Below, in pieces: positions 50,909-60,209 of a stretch of 64,000 bases of DNA. A model generated the notes under the pieces. The model was not told where the DNA came from. It searched no databases and saw nothing but the letters and a program-made list of their open reading frames with translations. The stretch covers positions 248,001 to 312,000 of the forward strand of contig NZ_JAXCHT010000001.1 in the NCBI RefSeq assembly GCF_035984655.1, given 5' to 3'. Source of the DNA: Actimicrobium sp035984655. Lineage in GTDB: Bacteria > Pseudomonadota > Gammaproteobacteria > Burkholderiales > Burkholderiaceae_D. How positions within the stretch are numbered: the first letter of the stretch is position 1; each line of letters starts with the position of its first letter. The translations under genes and the position numbers were made by a program.

Positions 50909-52138
50909 ATGACCAGTCAATTTTTTGCCGCCGTTTTTTTATTCTTGTGTGTTCCAGCGCTACTGAGTCGACTGCTGCGCGTCGAAAAGGTGTTCCCGCT
51001 GGTGTTCGTCCAGCTGCTGCTTGGCATCGCCGTCAATGAAAGCGGTCTGCTCGCTTGGCTCAAGACGCGCGAGATTGATTTCCTGGCCGGGCCGCTCGGA
51101 TTTTCGCTGCAGGGATTGGGCTGGCTCGGGGTGGTGATCCTGATCGCGCTGGCCGGCGCCGAGTCGATGTCGCGCGAGGCCCGCACCTGGCGCTTTGTGC
51201 CGATCAGCGTGGCCGGATTTTCGTTGACCTGTCTGCTGGGCAGCCTGGTTGGCTATCAGCTGGTGCACCACTTCGCCGGCGTGGCCGGCGCCGACACGAC
51301 CGCGCAGCGTTGCGCGCTGGCCCTGGGCGTGACGCTGTCGGTGACGGCGCTGCCGGTACTGATTGCGATCCTGCGCGACACCGGCATGGCCGCGACCGCC
51401 GTCGGCAAACTGGCGGTGAACTGCGCGATGCTCGATGACGTCTGGCTGTGGCTCGGCATCGCGCTGATCCTGTCGCTGGGTTCGCGCTCGCCCCATGCGT
51501 TGACGATCTTCCCGCTGTTTGCCGCCTACATCGCGGCGATGTTCCTGCTGGTGCGGCCGCTGCTGCTGCGTTGGTACCGGTCGCGACCCGCAGCCGCCGA
51601 TCTGCATGTGGTGCTGGAGTTTGTCGGCCTCATCTGTTTTTCGGCCATGCTGACCGACCTGATCGGCCTGCACGCGCTGTTCGGTGCGTTCCTCGGCGGC
51701 GTGATTTTTCCGAAGAGCCTGCTGCAAACCTGGCGCGCGCCACTGCTGCTGTTGAGCCAGACGCTGCTGCTGCCGTTCTATTTCATCCTGACCGGCATGC
51801 GCCTGCAACTCGACGTCAGCGACCCGGCGTTCTGGCTGCTGACGGCGATCGTGACGACCGCTGCGATGGTCGGCAAATTCACCAGCGTGGCGATCGCGGC
51901 ACGCTGCACCGGCCTGTCATGGCGCGAGTCAGGGATGCTCGGTTGCCTGATGCAGTGCAAGGGCTTGATGGAGCTGATCGCGATCAACATCTTCTTTGAT
52001 GCGGGGATCATTGGGCCGCAGATTTATTCGGCGCTGGCGATGATGGCGCTGATCAGTACGCTGGTGACGGCGCCGGGTTTGGCCTGGTTGGGGCGCGGGG
52101 AGGGTGTCGCAGGTACGCGTCCTGCAGCGCAACCCTGA
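50909..52138 (+). CDS. Cation/proton antiporter (Na+/H+ exchanger family)
   Basis: The 409-residue protein has about twelve membrane segments and a CPA2-type fold: LLGIAVNESGLLAWL, GVVILIALAGAESMSRE, LAVNCAMLDDVWLWLG and LIGLHALFGAFLGGVIFP. The DD in MLDDVW is the putative ion-binding pair. It has no C-terminal RCK/TrkA-N domain, unlike KefB. The ion (Na or K) is unknown. Confidence 0.85.
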   Translation: MTSQFFAAVFLFLCVPALLSRLLRVEKVFPLVFVQLLLGIAVNESGLLAWLKTREIDFLAGPLGFSLQGLGWLGVVILIALAGAESMSREARTWRFVPISVAGFSLTCLLGSLVGYQLVHHFAGVAGADTTAQRCALALGVTLSVTALPVLIAILRDTGMAATAVGKLAVNCAMLDDVWLWLGIALILSLGSRSPHALTIFPLFAAYIAAMFLLVRPLLLRWYRSRPAAADLHVVLEFVGLICFSAMLTDLIGLHALFGAFLGGVIFPKSLLQTWRAPLLLLSQTLLLPFYFILTGMRLQLDVSDPAFWLLTAIVTTAAMVGKFTSVAIAARCTGLSWRESGMLGCLMQCKGLMELIAINIFFDAGIIGPQIYSALAMMALISTLVTAPGLAWLGRGEGVAGTRPAAQP

Positions 52139-52260
52139 TCTTCATTTCATGTTGGCATGCTTCCGGTTTTCCGAAGTATTACTCAGCCAGACCCGGTTGG
52201 ATCGGTGGATCGGCGCGCTTTATGATGGTCCGGTTACGTTTTTCTGACGGGGGATTCATC

Positions 52261-52317
52261 ATGCGCATCCGCATCAAGACCCATGGCACAGACGGCGACG
52301 CGCGAGGGACTCGATGA
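52261..52317 (+). CDS. Short leader ORF overlapping the TerC/Alx start
   Basis: An 18-residue ORF, MRIRIKTHGTDGDARGTR, starts at ATG 52261 behind a very strong GGGGGA at 52249-52254 (spacing 6). Its stop TGA (52315-52317) overlaps the alx ATG (52314) as ATGA. The ribosome site of alx (GAGGGA, 52304-52309) lies within it. It is too short for standard gene calls but has the form of a translated leader that could couple or control alx translation. Confidence 0.55.
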   Translation: MRIRIKTHGTDGDARGTR

Positions 52318-53276
52318 ACGGCCTGGAAAGCATTGCGACGCTGCCGATGTGGGCCGGTTTCATCACCTTCGTCATCCTGATGCTCGCGCTCGATCTGTTC
52401 GTATTTGGCGGCAACAAGGCACACAAGGTCAGCGTGAAGGAAGCGGCCAGCTGGTCGGCGATTTGGTTTTGTCTGGCGATGGTCTTTAACGGCGGCCTCT
52501 GGTGGTATCTGCGCGGCACTGCTGGGCCGGACATCGCCACCGAAAAAGCGCTGGAGTTTTTTTCCGGCTACCTGATCGAAAAAACCCTGTCGGTCGATAA
52601 CGTATTCGTCTTCCTGCTGATCTTTACCGCGTTCAACGTCCCGGCGCAGTACCAGCGTCGGGTATTGATCTACGGCGTGCTCGGCGCGATCGTCATGCGC
52701 ACCGTCATGATTCTCGCGGGAGCGTGGGTGGTCAGTGAGTTCAGCTGGGTGTTGTACGTCTTTGGCGCATTCCTGCTGTTCACCGGCATACGGATGCTGG
52801 TTGCAGCAGATGCCGAACCGGATGTCGCCAACAACCCGGTGTTACGTTTTGCGCGCCGCCATTTGCGTGTCGCCGACGGCGACCATGGCGAGCGCTTCAG
52901 TGTGGTCAAGAATGGTGTGCGCTACGTGACGCCGCTGTTTCTGGTGCTGATCCTGATCGAGGTGACCGACCTCGTGTTTGCGGTCGATTCCATCCCCGCC
53001 ATCTTCGCCATCACGACGGACCCGTTTATCGTGTTCACGTCAAACCTGTTCGCCATCCTCGGCTTGCGGGCGCTGTACTTCCTGCTGGTGGATGTGGCCG
53101 ACCGCTTTCACTTGCTCAAGTATGGCCTGGCGATGGTGCTGACTTTTATCGGCGTCAAGATGCTGATCATGCCGTGGTACCACGTACCGGTACAGGCATC
53201 GCTGACGGTGGTGGCGGTGCTGATTGGGGCGAGCTGTCTGGCGAGCGTGTTCGTTAGCCGGCATGGCGGCAGGTAG
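52314..53276 (+). CDS. alx: TerC/Alx family membrane protein
   Basis: The 320-residue protein has about eight or nine membrane segments and the TerC-family signature: KALEFFSGYLIEKTLSVDNV and IEVTDLVFAVDSIPAIFAIT with conserved acidic residues. In E. coli Alx is linked to manganese export and pH response. ATG at 52314 is reached from the leader ORF by the ATGA overlap, behind GAGGGA. No yybP-ykoY riboswitch core was found upstream. Confidence 0.88.
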   Translation: MNGLESIATLPMWAGFITFVILMLALDLFVFGGNKAHKVSVKEAASWSAIWFCLAMVFNGGLWWYLRGTAGPDIATEKALEFFSGYLIEKTLSVDNVFVFLLIFTAFNVPAQYQRRVLIYGVLGAIVMRTVMILAGAWVVSEFSWVLYVFGAFLLFTGIRMLVAADAEPDVANNPVLRFARRHLRVADGDHGERFSVVKNGVRYVTPLFLVLILIEVTDLVFAVDSIPAIFAITTDPFIVFTSNLFAILGLRALYFLLVDVADRFHLLKYGLAMVLTFIGVKMLIMPWYHVPVQASLTVVAVLIGASCLASVFVSRHGGR

Positions 53277-53570
53277 AGTCACCCGGGTCGGATTGCGGCT
53301 GCGCCCGCTCGCGAGCCACGCTGACATTCACAGCGGTTTCCGTGTGGTTGGCGAGTCGACCGGTTGGGGTTTGGCGCGACCCGTGCCCCATGCAATTTAT
53401 TCTTGAGGCGCATGGCCACGTTGCGATGTTCCGGATCGACCGACTCTGCAATAGGTGTTCCCTGCATATGGGTGCGGCCTGGTCCGGCCGATTGCAGCCC
53501 CCAAAAAAAAGGGGCCGCGCAGGCCCCTTTCGTTCACACTATTTGTCGCTGACACGAACACCTTGCCAAC
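53277..53570. other. Intergenic gap between alx and gyrB
   Basis: The 294-bp gap holds the gyrB terminator at 53502-53532. The rest shows no ORF, repeat or RNA gene that I can support. Confidence 0.6.
53502..53532 (-). terminator. gyrB terminator
   Basis: AAAGGGGCC and GGCCCCTTT arms around 53508-53531 with a short loop; on the minus strand the stem is followed by eight T. It lies about 40 bases after the gyrB stop. Confidence 0.88.
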
Positions 53571-56069
53571 TCAAATATCAATATTCCCCGCCTGCAGCGC
53601 ATTCATTTCAATAAACGCCCGACGCGGTTCCACATCGTCGCCCATCAGCGTCGTGAAAATCTGATCCGCGGCAATCGCATCATCAATCTGCACCTTGAGC
53701 AAACGGCGCACCGTCGGGTCCATCGTGGTTTCCCACAACTGCGACGGGTTCATCTCGCCCAGCCCTTTGTAGCGCTGTTTCGAGACGCCGCGTTCGGCTT
53801 CTTCGCGCAGCCATGCCATGGCCTGGTGGAAGTCGTTGATGCGCGATTCCTTGATCTTGTCGCCGGTGCCACGGCGCACCATCGCGCCTTCGCCGAGCAA
53901 GCCCTTGAAGGTGGCGGCGGCGTTGGCCAGCACCTGATAATCCGGGCCGCTGACGAAGTCGGCGTCGATCACGCTGGACTTGATGTTGCCGTGGTACAGA
54001 CGCTGGATGCGCAACTGGTGTTTGTCGGACAGGTCATCCGAGCGCACCAGCACTTCGACCGACGGATCGTTGATGGTGGCCATCATGGCGTCGGCCGATT
54101 GCTGCGCCAGCGCGACGGTGGTCAGGTCCAGCGTGACGCCGGTCATGATGGCTGACAGGGCGGCGTTGTCGACTGCACGTGCCAGCCGCATGATGATCGC
54201 GTTGGCGGTGTTGTACTGGCGCACCAGTTCGGCCAGCGGTTCGCCGGTGATGGCGTCGGCGTTTTCCTGCGGCACCAGCGCGGCGTCATTCAGGGCGATC
54301 TGCATCATGTAGCTGGCTTCTTCGACATCGTCTTTCAGGTAGCGCTCGTCGCGGCCATGCTTGACCTTGTACAGCGGCGGTTGCGCGATGTAGACGTGGC
54401 CGCGTTCGACCAGCGCCGGCATCTGGCGATACAGCAGTGTCAGTAGTAGCGTGCGGATGTGCGCGCCATCGACGTCGGCGTCGGTCATGATGATGATGCG
54501 GTGGTAGCGCAGCTTGTCCGGATTGAATTCGTCGGGGCCAATGCTGGTGCCGAGCGTGGCGATGAGCGTGGTGATCTGCTCGGACGACAGCATTTTTTCG
54601 AAGCGGGCTTTTTCGACGTTGAGGACCTTGCCGCGCAGTGGCAGGATGGCCTGGAATTTGCGATCGCGCCCCTGCTTGGCGGAGCCGCCGGCGGAGTCAC
54701 CCTCGACGATGTACAGCTCGCACAGCGCCGGGTCTTTTTCCTGGCAATCGGCCAGCTTGGCGGACAGGCCGAGGCCGTCCATGACGCCTTTGCGGCGGGT
54801 CAGTTCGCGCGCCTTGCGGGCGGCTTCCCGGGCGCGCGCGGCTTCGACGATCTTGCCGCAGATGATCTTGGCGTCGTTCGGTTTTTCCTGCAGATAGTCC
54901 GACAGCGTCTTGGCGACGATCTCTTCGACCGGGCCGCGCACCTCGGACGACACCAGCTTGTCCTTGGTCTGCGAGCTGAACTTCGGCTCCGGCACCTTGA
55001 CCGACAACACGCAGGTCAGGCCTTCGCGCATGTCGTCGCCGGTGACTTCAACCTTGGCTTTCTTGGCGAACTCGTGCTCTTCGATGTACTTGTTGATGAC
55101 CCGCGTCATCGCGGCGCGCAGGCCGGTCAGATGGGTGCCGCCGTCGCGCTGCGGGATGTTGTTGGTGAAGCACAGCACCTGCTCGTTATAGGCGTCGTTC
55201 CACTGCATCGAGACGTCGACGCTGATGTTGGTGTTCTGGTCCGACATGCGGTCGCCAGTGGCCTGGAACACGGTCGGGTGCAGCACGTTCTTGCTCTTGT
55301 TGATGTATTCGACGAAGCCGCGCGTGCCGCCTTCGAAGGCGAATTCTTCTTCCTTGCCGGTGCGCTGGTCGCTGAGCTTGATGCGCACGCCATTGTTCAG
55401 GAAGGACAATTCGCGAATGCGTTTGGCGAGAATGTCGTAATGGAATTCGATGTGGTTGAAGATTTCTTCATCGGCCCAGAAATGCACTTCGGTGCCGCGT
55501 TTGTCGGTGTCGCCGGTGACCTTGATCGGCGAGACGACGATGCCATCGATGGTTTCGATTTCACGATTTTGCGGAATGCCGCGCACGAATTCCATGTAGT
55601 GCGCCTTGCCGTCGCGGCGCACGGTCAGCTTCAGCAGCTTGGACAGCCCATTGACGCATGACACGCCGACGCCATGCAGACCGCCTGAGACCTTGTACGA
55701 GTTCTGGTCGAACTTGCCGCCGGCGTGCAGCTCGGTCATGACGATTTCGGCGGCGCTGCGCTTTGGCTCGTGCTTGTCGTCCCACTTGATGCCGGTCGGG
55801 ATACCGCGGCCGTTGTCGGTGATCGAGATCGAGTTATCGGAGTGGATGGTGACGTGGATTTCGGTGCAGTGGCCGGCCAGCGATTCGTCGATCGAATTGT
55901 CCAGCACTTCGAACACCAGATGATGCAGCCCGGTGCCGTCGGAGGTATCGCCAATGTACATGCCGGGGCGTTTGCGCACGGCTTCGAGTCCTTCGAGGAT
56001 CTGGATACTGGATGCGCCGTACTGGTTCTGATTCGGCTGACCTGGAGTTTCTTGAGGAATCGCGGACAT
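53571..56069 (-). CDS. gyrB: DNA gyrase subunit B
   Basis: The 832-residue protein has the GHKL ATPase domain (LDNSIDESLAG, DNGRGIP, GGLHGVGVSCVNGLS), the transducer region, and the TOPRIM domain (EGDSAGGSAKQGRDRKFQAI and DADVDGAHIRTLLLTL) ending in GYKGLGEMNPSQLWETT-like text at RYKGLGEMNPSQLWETTMDP. Gyrase adds negative supercoils using ATP, with GyrA encoded elsewhere. About 125 bases separate it from dnaN, which has its own terminator, so gyrB has its own promoter in the gap. Confidence 0.98.
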   Translation of the reverse strand: MSAIPQETPGQPNQNQYGASSIQILEGLEAVRKRPGMYIGDTSDGTGLHHLVFEVLDNSIDESLAGHCTEIHVTIHSDNSISITDNGRGIPTGIKWDDKHEPKRSAAEIVMTELHAGGKFDQNSYKVSGGLHGVGVSCVNGLSKLLKLTVRRDGKAHYMEFVRGIPQNREIETIDGIVVSPIKVTGDTDKRGTEVHFWADEEIFNHIEFHYDILAKRIRELSFLNNGVRIKLSDQRTGKEEEFAFEGGTRGFVEYINKSKNVLHPTVFQATGDRMSDQNTNISVDVSMQWNDAYNEQVLCFTNNIPQRDGGTHLTGLRAAMTRVINKYIEEHEFAKKAKVEVTGDDMREGLTCVLSVKVPEPKFSSQTKDKLVSSEVRGPVEEIVAKTLSDYLQEKPNDAKIICGKIVEAARAREAARKARELTRRKGVMDGLGLSAKLADCQEKDPALCELYIVEGDSAGGSAKQGRDRKFQAILPLRGKVLNVEKARFEKMLSSEQITTLIATLGTSIGPDEFNPDKLRYHRIIIMTDADVDGAHIRTLLLTLLYRQMPALVERGHVYIAQPPLYKVKHGRDERYLKDDVEEASYMMQIALNDAALVPQENADAITGEPLAELVRQYNTANAIIMRLARAVDNAALSAIMTGVTLDLTTVALAQQSADAMMATINDPSVEVLVRSDDLSDKHQLRIQRLYHGNIKSSVIDADFVSGPDYQVLANAAATFKGLLGEGAMVRRGTGDKIKESRINDFHQAMAWLREEAERGVSKQRYKGLGEMNPSQLWETTMDPTVRRLLKVQIDDAIAADQIFTTLMGDDVEPRRAFIEMNALQAGNIDI

Positions 56070-56151
56070 GGCTACTTTCTGACGGTGACTGACTACGTGA
56101 AGCGGGACTGACTGCTAAAAAACGGAAATGACCAATGCGCATCAATGCAAC

Positions 56152-56173
56152 AAAGGGGCCGCTCGGCCCCTTG
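56152..56173 (-). terminator. dnaN terminator
   Basis: AAGGGGCCG (56153-56161) pairs with CGGCCCCTT (56164-56172) around CT. On the minus strand the stem is followed by TTTG. It lies 22 bases after the dnaN stop. Confidence 0.65.
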
Positions 56174-56194
56174 CGCGAACATTCGCCGGTTCGA

Positions 56195-57301
56195 TCAAAT
56201 TCGCATCGGCATCACGACATACTTGAAATCCGCATTGTCGGGAATGGTAATCAACGCCGATGAATTGGCGTCGCCAAGTGCGATGTTGATGTTGTCGCAC
56301 TTGAGGTTGTTCAACACGTCGAGCAGATAGGTGACGTTAAAGCCGATGTCGACACTGTCGCCACCGTAGTCGATTTCGATTTCCTCGACCGACTCTTCCT
56401 GGTCGGCATTGGTCGAGCTGACTTTCATGCTAGCCGGCGTGACGATGCAGCGCACACCCTTGAACTTGTCGCTGGTCATGATCGCAGCACGCTGCAACGA
56501 GCGCAGCAGCTGGTCGCGACCCAGCGTGAAGTTGTTCTTGTAACCCTTCGGCACCACCCGGGTGTAATCGGGAAACTTGCCTTCGACCAGTTTCGAAATC
56601 AGTTCGATGTCGGCAAAGGTGAGCTTGACCTGGTTGTTGGCGATGGCGATCTGCACCGGCTCATCGGTGTCTTCCAGCAGGCGCTGCAATTCAATGATGG
56701 TCTTGCGCGGAATGATGACTTCCTGCCGCGTGAATTCCTGTTCGGTCTCGACCTGGCAAAATGCCAGCCGATGGCCGTCGGTGGCAACGGCGATGACGTT
56801 CTTGCCATCGACCACCAGCAACAACCCGTTCAGGTAATAGCGGATGTCCTGCTGCGCCATCGAAAAATGGACCATGTTGAACAGATGCTTGAGCGTCTTT
56901 TGCGGCAGGCTCAGTTGCGCATTGAAATGTTCTGCTTCGGTGACGGTCGGGAATTCTTCGGCCGACAGCGTTTGCAACGCAAAGCGTGATTTGCCCGACT
57001 GCACTGTCATGCGCTTGTTGGCCAACGACAGCGACACGTCGCCAGAATCCGGCAGCGCGCGCAGGATATCCAGCAGCTTGCGGGCGGCGACGGTGGTCGC
57101 GGCGACTTCACCGCCACTGCCGACATTGGCGCTGGTGGTGATCTGCACCTCGATATCGGTCGACAGGAACGAGACCTTTTCGCCGTCCTTGCGGATGAGG
57201 ATATTGGCCAGAATCGGCAACGTGTGCCGACGCTCGACAATACCGCTCACAATTTGCAGTGGCCGGAGAAGGGCATCTCTGCTGGTTTTGACCAATTGCA
57301 T
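56195..57301 (-). CDS. dnaN: DNA polymerase III beta sliding clamp
   Basis: The 368-residue beta clamp holds the replicative polymerase on DNA. It starts MQLVKTSRDALLRPLQIVSG with the typical HTLPILANIL, includes VATDGHRLAFC and GKFPDYTRVVPKGYKNNF, and ends KYVVMPMRI. AAGGA precedes the ATG at 57301; a longer frame upstream does not match the family. Length is normal. It follows dnaA in the same direction after 227 bases. Confidence 0.98.
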   Translation of the reverse strand: MQLVKTSRDALLRPLQIVSGIVERRHTLPILANILIRKDGEKVSFLSTDIEVQITTSANVGSGGEVAATTVAARKLLDILRALPDSGDVSLSLANKRMTVQSGKSRFALQTLSAEEFPTVTEAEHFNAQLSLPQKTLKHLFNMVHFSMAQQDIRYYLNGLLLVVDGKNVIAVATDGHRLAFCQVETEQEFTRQEVIIPRKTIIELQRLLEDTDEPVQIAIANNQVKLTFADIELISKLVEGKFPDYTRVVPKGYKNNFTLGRDQLLRSLQRAAIMTSDKFKGVRCIVTPASMKVSSTNADQEESVEEIEIDYGGDSVDIGFNVTYLLDVLNNLKCDNINIALGDANSSALITIPDNADFKYVVMPMRI

Positions 57302-57528
57302 GGTTTTTTCCTTGTTGGTAATTGTTGTTGGAAATAGCTTCAGTGAAAACCGTCCTGCCACTGAAACCGACCCAGTCGTTCATCCTGCTGTTTCATTCAT
57401 GCCGTATTTTGACAGAAAAGGTTTTTCGGTTGCCAAAATGCGCAGGCCCATCGTTTTTGCCCGACGCGGTGCGCGCGATGTCATGCGCTACCGTTAAAGT
57501 TATCCACAGGGAGTGAGGCACCTGTACC
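57302..57528. promoter_or_regulatory. dnaA-dnaN intergenic region with DnaA box
   Basis: A perfect DnaA box TTATCCACA lies at 57500-57508, and the flanks AAGTTATCCACAGG are identical to the box at 59051-59059. No further consensus boxes were seen. The region may hold the dnaN promoter and an accessory origin element. Confidence 0.6.
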
Positions 57529-58935
57529 TCAGCCTTTCAGGGTCTGTTCAAGCACGTGCAGCTCGTGATTGCATTCGGGACTCTTGGAACGGTCGGCGCC
57601 GATCTTGCGCACTGCGTGCAGCACCGTGGTGTGGTCGCGGCCACCAAACAGCTCGCCGATTTCAGGCAGGCTTTTTTGCGTGAGTTCCTTGGCCAGATAC
57701 ATCGCAATCTGGCGCGGCCGGGCAATATTGGCGGGCCGCTTCTTGGAATACATGTCGGCGACCTTGATGTTGAAAAAGTCGGCCACGGTCTTCTGGATGT
57801 TTTCGACCGAGATCTGCCGGTTCTGCACCGACAGCAAGTCCTTCAGCGCATCCTTGACGACTTCAATCGTGATGTCCTTGCCATGAAAGCGCGAGAACGC
57901 GAGGATCTTGCGCAAGGCGCCTTCGAGCTCGCGCACATTCGAACGCAGGTGCTTCGCAACGAAGAACGCGACATCGTCGGAAAAGTTCACGCCTTCCTGA
58001 TTGGCCTTCTTGAGCAGGATCGCCACCCGCATCTCGAGCTCGGGCGGCTCGACCGCGACCGTCAGGCCGGAGTCGAAACGGGAAATCAACCGGTCATCCA
58101 TGCCGCTGATTTCTTTCGGATAGGTGTCGCTGGTGATGATGATCTGCTTCTTGGCGGCGATCAGCGCTTCAAACGCATAGAAGAATTCTTCCTGGGTGCG
58201 GCTCTTGCCGCCGAAGAATTGAATATCATCGATCAGCAACACGTCCAGCGAATGGTAATAGCGCTTGAAATCGTCAAAGCCTTTACGCTGGTAAGCGGTC
58301 ACTACGTCACGAACGTATTGCTCGGCGTGAATGTAGCGAATCTTGGCATTGGGATTCTCGGCCATTACCTGATTGCCGATGGCATGGATCAAATGGGTTT
58401 TACCGAGGCCCACGCCGCCATACAGGAACAGCGGGTTATAGGAAACACCCGGATTGTTGGCCACCTGGATTGCCGCTGCGCGTGCCAATTGATTGGCCTT
58501 GCCGGTCACGAAGCTATCGAAAGTCAGCGCGGTATTGATTCGGCTTTGATCACGCCGTGCCAGCGTTTCCACGGCGGGCAGGTCGATCAGCCCGTCGATT
58601 CCGGCAGGACCGCCACCATGGATGCCATCGACGCCATTGCGCTCGGGATGTGCTGGCGCGGGCAGACCTGGCGCTGGTTTGCGTGGCGCATTCAGACGTG
58701 GATCCAGCACGAACTGCACTTCGATTGGCCCTTCCCAATACTGCCCGGCCAGCACCGTAATGCGACTGGCGAACTGGGTCTTGACCCAGTCGAGCTTGAA
58801 ACGGTTTGGGGCAGCGATTCGCAACCGGCCATCTTCGTAATCGAGCGGCGCAAGTGGTTTGATCCAGGCGCTGAATTGCTGCGGCGTCAGCTCCTGTTCC
58901 AGTTGGGCGGAACAGGTTTGCCAGAAATTATCCAT
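57529..58935 (-). CDS. dnaA: Chromosomal replication initiator DnaA
   Basis: The 468-residue protein has domain I (MDNFWQTCSAQLEQELTPQQ), a short linker with Pro/Gly-rich text (about 80-120), an AAA+ domain with Walker A GGVGLGKTH (about 173-181) and Walker B DVLLIDDIQFFGG, and domain IV with the DnaA-signature GGRDHTTVLHAVRKI. It unwinds the origin. It starts at ATG 58935 and is divergent from rpmH. Confidence 0.99.
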   Translation of the reverse strand: MDNFWQTCSAQLEQELTPQQFSAWIKPLAPLDYEDGRLRIAAPNRFKLDWVKTQFASRITVLAGQYWEGPIEVQFVLDPRLNAPRKPAPGLPAPAHPERNGVDGIHGGGPAGIDGLIDLPAVETLARRDQSRINTALTFDSFVTGKANQLARAAAIQVANNPGVSYNPLFLYGGVGLGKTHLIHAIGNQVMAENPNAKIRYIHAEQYVRDVVTAYQRKGFDDFKRYYHSLDVLLIDDIQFFGGKSRTQEEFFYAFEALIAAKKQIIITSDTYPKEISGMDDRLISRFDSGLTVAVEPPELEMRVAILLKKANQEGVNFSDDVAFFVAKHLRSNVRELEGALRKILAFSRFHGKDITIEVVKDALKDLLSVQNRQISVENIQKTVADFFNIKVADMYSKKRPANIARPRQIAMYLAKELTQKSLPEIGELFGGRDHTTVLHAVRKIGADRSKSPECNHELHVLEQTLKG

Positions 58936-59376
58936 GCATCTCTAATTGAAAGGGGAGTGCGGGGTCGACGGTTGATTGCTTTTCAGCCAATCCTTGACGA
59001 CCTGCGAGGGAGCGCCACACGAGCGGCTATTCTACTCTCGCCGAGGGAAGTTATCCACAGGCAGAGCGACTATTTCACCGCTTCGAAGCGGCGATTGGCG
59101 CCACGCGAAATGCGCCTTAACGATTGACAAGCACGCTGAAAGTACTGTCTAATCACGGGTTCTCTGTTTGACCGTTTGTGTGCCATGCTGCGCGTCGCCT
59201 CCTGCAACGGAGTGATGGAGTCATCAAGTGGTAACTAACCGCGCTCCCGGGCGCCGGACAGCAGCATCAGGACAGCAACATGATTCACCCGCGCTGGAGT
59301 ATTGCGCGAGCATGGATATCCGGATGTGGATATTCCATTAATACTTTAATTTTTTCTGCAGATTAGCGAGACCATA
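58936..59376. other. Candidate origin of replication (dnaA-rpmH gap)
   Basis: This 441-bp gap is the likely oriC. It contains a perfect DnaA box TTATCCACA (59051-59059), a near-box TGTGGATAT on the other strand (59325-59333, one mismatch), and an AT-rich stretch at 59331-59360 just before rpmH that could be the unwinding element or the rpmH promoter. The position between dnaA and rpmH matches the usual betaproteobacterial origin, but fewer than the expected number of consensus boxes were found by eye. No ORF in it is credible. Confidence 0.6.
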
Positions 59377-59511
59377 ATGAAACGTACTTATCAACCTTCC
59401 GTCGTTCGCCGCAAGCGTACCCATGGCTTTCGCGCACGTATGGCAACCCGCGGTGGCCGCGCAGTGCTTAACGCACGTCGCTCAAAAGGCCGCAAGCGCC
59501 TGGCCGCTTGA
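59377..59511 (+). CDS. rpmH: Ribosomal protein L34
   Basis: The 44-residue ribosomal protein reads MKRTYQPSVVRRKRTHGFRA and ends SKGRKRLAA, an exact L34 pattern. It binds the large subunit rRNA. It is too short for most ORF lists but is unambiguous. It is directly downstream of the origin region and upstream of rnpA by 24 bases. Confidence 0.99.
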   Translation: MKRTYQPSVVRRKRTHGFRARMATRGGRAVLNARRSKGRKRLAA

Positions 59512-59535
59512 TCGGACAATCAGATCGTTGCTGGC

Positions 59536-59919
59536 ATGACCGGCGCTCGTTCACTGGATTTTGCTCGCGAACGGCGCATCGTTAAAACGGATGAATTTTC
59601 ATCCGTTTTTCGTTTGCGGCCCGTCTATCGCACAGCCCACTTCGTGCTCTATACCCGCCCAAATGCGCTTCCCAACGCACGCCTCGGTGTCGTCGCAGCC
59701 AAGCGGCTTGCGCCACGGGCCGTGACGCGCAACACGATCAAACGCGCTACCCGCGAGGCGTTTCGCATTGCTGAATTGCCGTGCATCGATTGCATTGTAC
59801 GGTTGTCCAAACCAGTCAACTCAAAGCAAGGGCCGGCCACCACGGTGCAGCTCAAGGGCACATTGCGTGCCGAGTTATTGCAGCTGTTTGCCTCACAGCG
59901 GGTCGCAACGCCGATATGA
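59536..59919 (+). CDS. rnpA: Ribonuclease P protein component
   Basis: The 127-residue basic protein has the RnpA core RLGVVAAKRLAPRAVTRNTIKRATREAFR, the RNA-binding motif (here in two parts, RLGVVAAKRL and NTIKRATREAFR). It pairs with the RNase P RNA to mature tRNA. Its last 4 bases overlap yidD, so they are coupled. N-terminal residues before FARERRIVKTDEF are variable in the family. Confidence 0.95.
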   Translation: MTGARSLDFARERRIVKTDEFSSVFRLRPVYRTAHFVLYTRPNALPNARLGVVAAKRLAPRAVTRNTIKRATREAFRIAELPCIDCIVRLSKPVNSKQGPATTVQLKGTLRAELLQLFASQRVATPI

Positions 59920-60179
59920 AATTCGTCCTTCTACTGCTATTACGGGGCTACAAGCTGGGTATCAGCCCCTTTCTCGGCCAAAATTGTCGCTTCTATCCGA
60001 GCTGCTCGGATTACGCGGCGCAGGCAATTACCGAGCACGGGACAGTGAAAGGCGGTATCCTCGCGGCGGGGCGACTGGCCCGTTGCCATCCATGGCATCC
60101 CGGCGGCGTCGATCCGGTGCCTGCGCGCAAGCCCAGGGACACGGCACAATCGGCGGCCTACGATTGTCACCACTCCTGA
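59916..60179 (+). CDS. yidD: Membrane protein insertion efficiency factor YidD
   Basis: The 87-residue protein has the YidD pattern LLLRGYKLGISPFLGQNCRF, YPSCSDYAAQAI and RCHPWHPGGVDPVP, including three conserved cysteines. It aids YidC-dependent insertion. The ATG at 59916 overlaps the rnpA stop (ATGA), and yidC follows after 30 bases. Confidence 0.96.
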   Translation: MKFVLLLLLRGYKLGISPFLGQNCRFYPSCSDYAAQAITEHGTVKGGILAAGRLARCHPWHPGGVDPVPARKPRDTAQSAAYDCHHS

Positions 60180-60209
60180 ATTCCCGACTACTCCTTTTTT
60201 AGAACAATT

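Noticed and set aside
52139..52313. yybP-ykoY manganese riboswitch upstream of alx
   Set aside because: I looked for the conserved GGGGAGUAG-type core and the paired CAUACUC region and saw neither. A covariance search would be decisive.
53277..53570. Small ORFs in the gap between alx and gyrB
   Set aside because: They lack ribosome sites and recognisable composition, and one overlaps the gyrB terminator.
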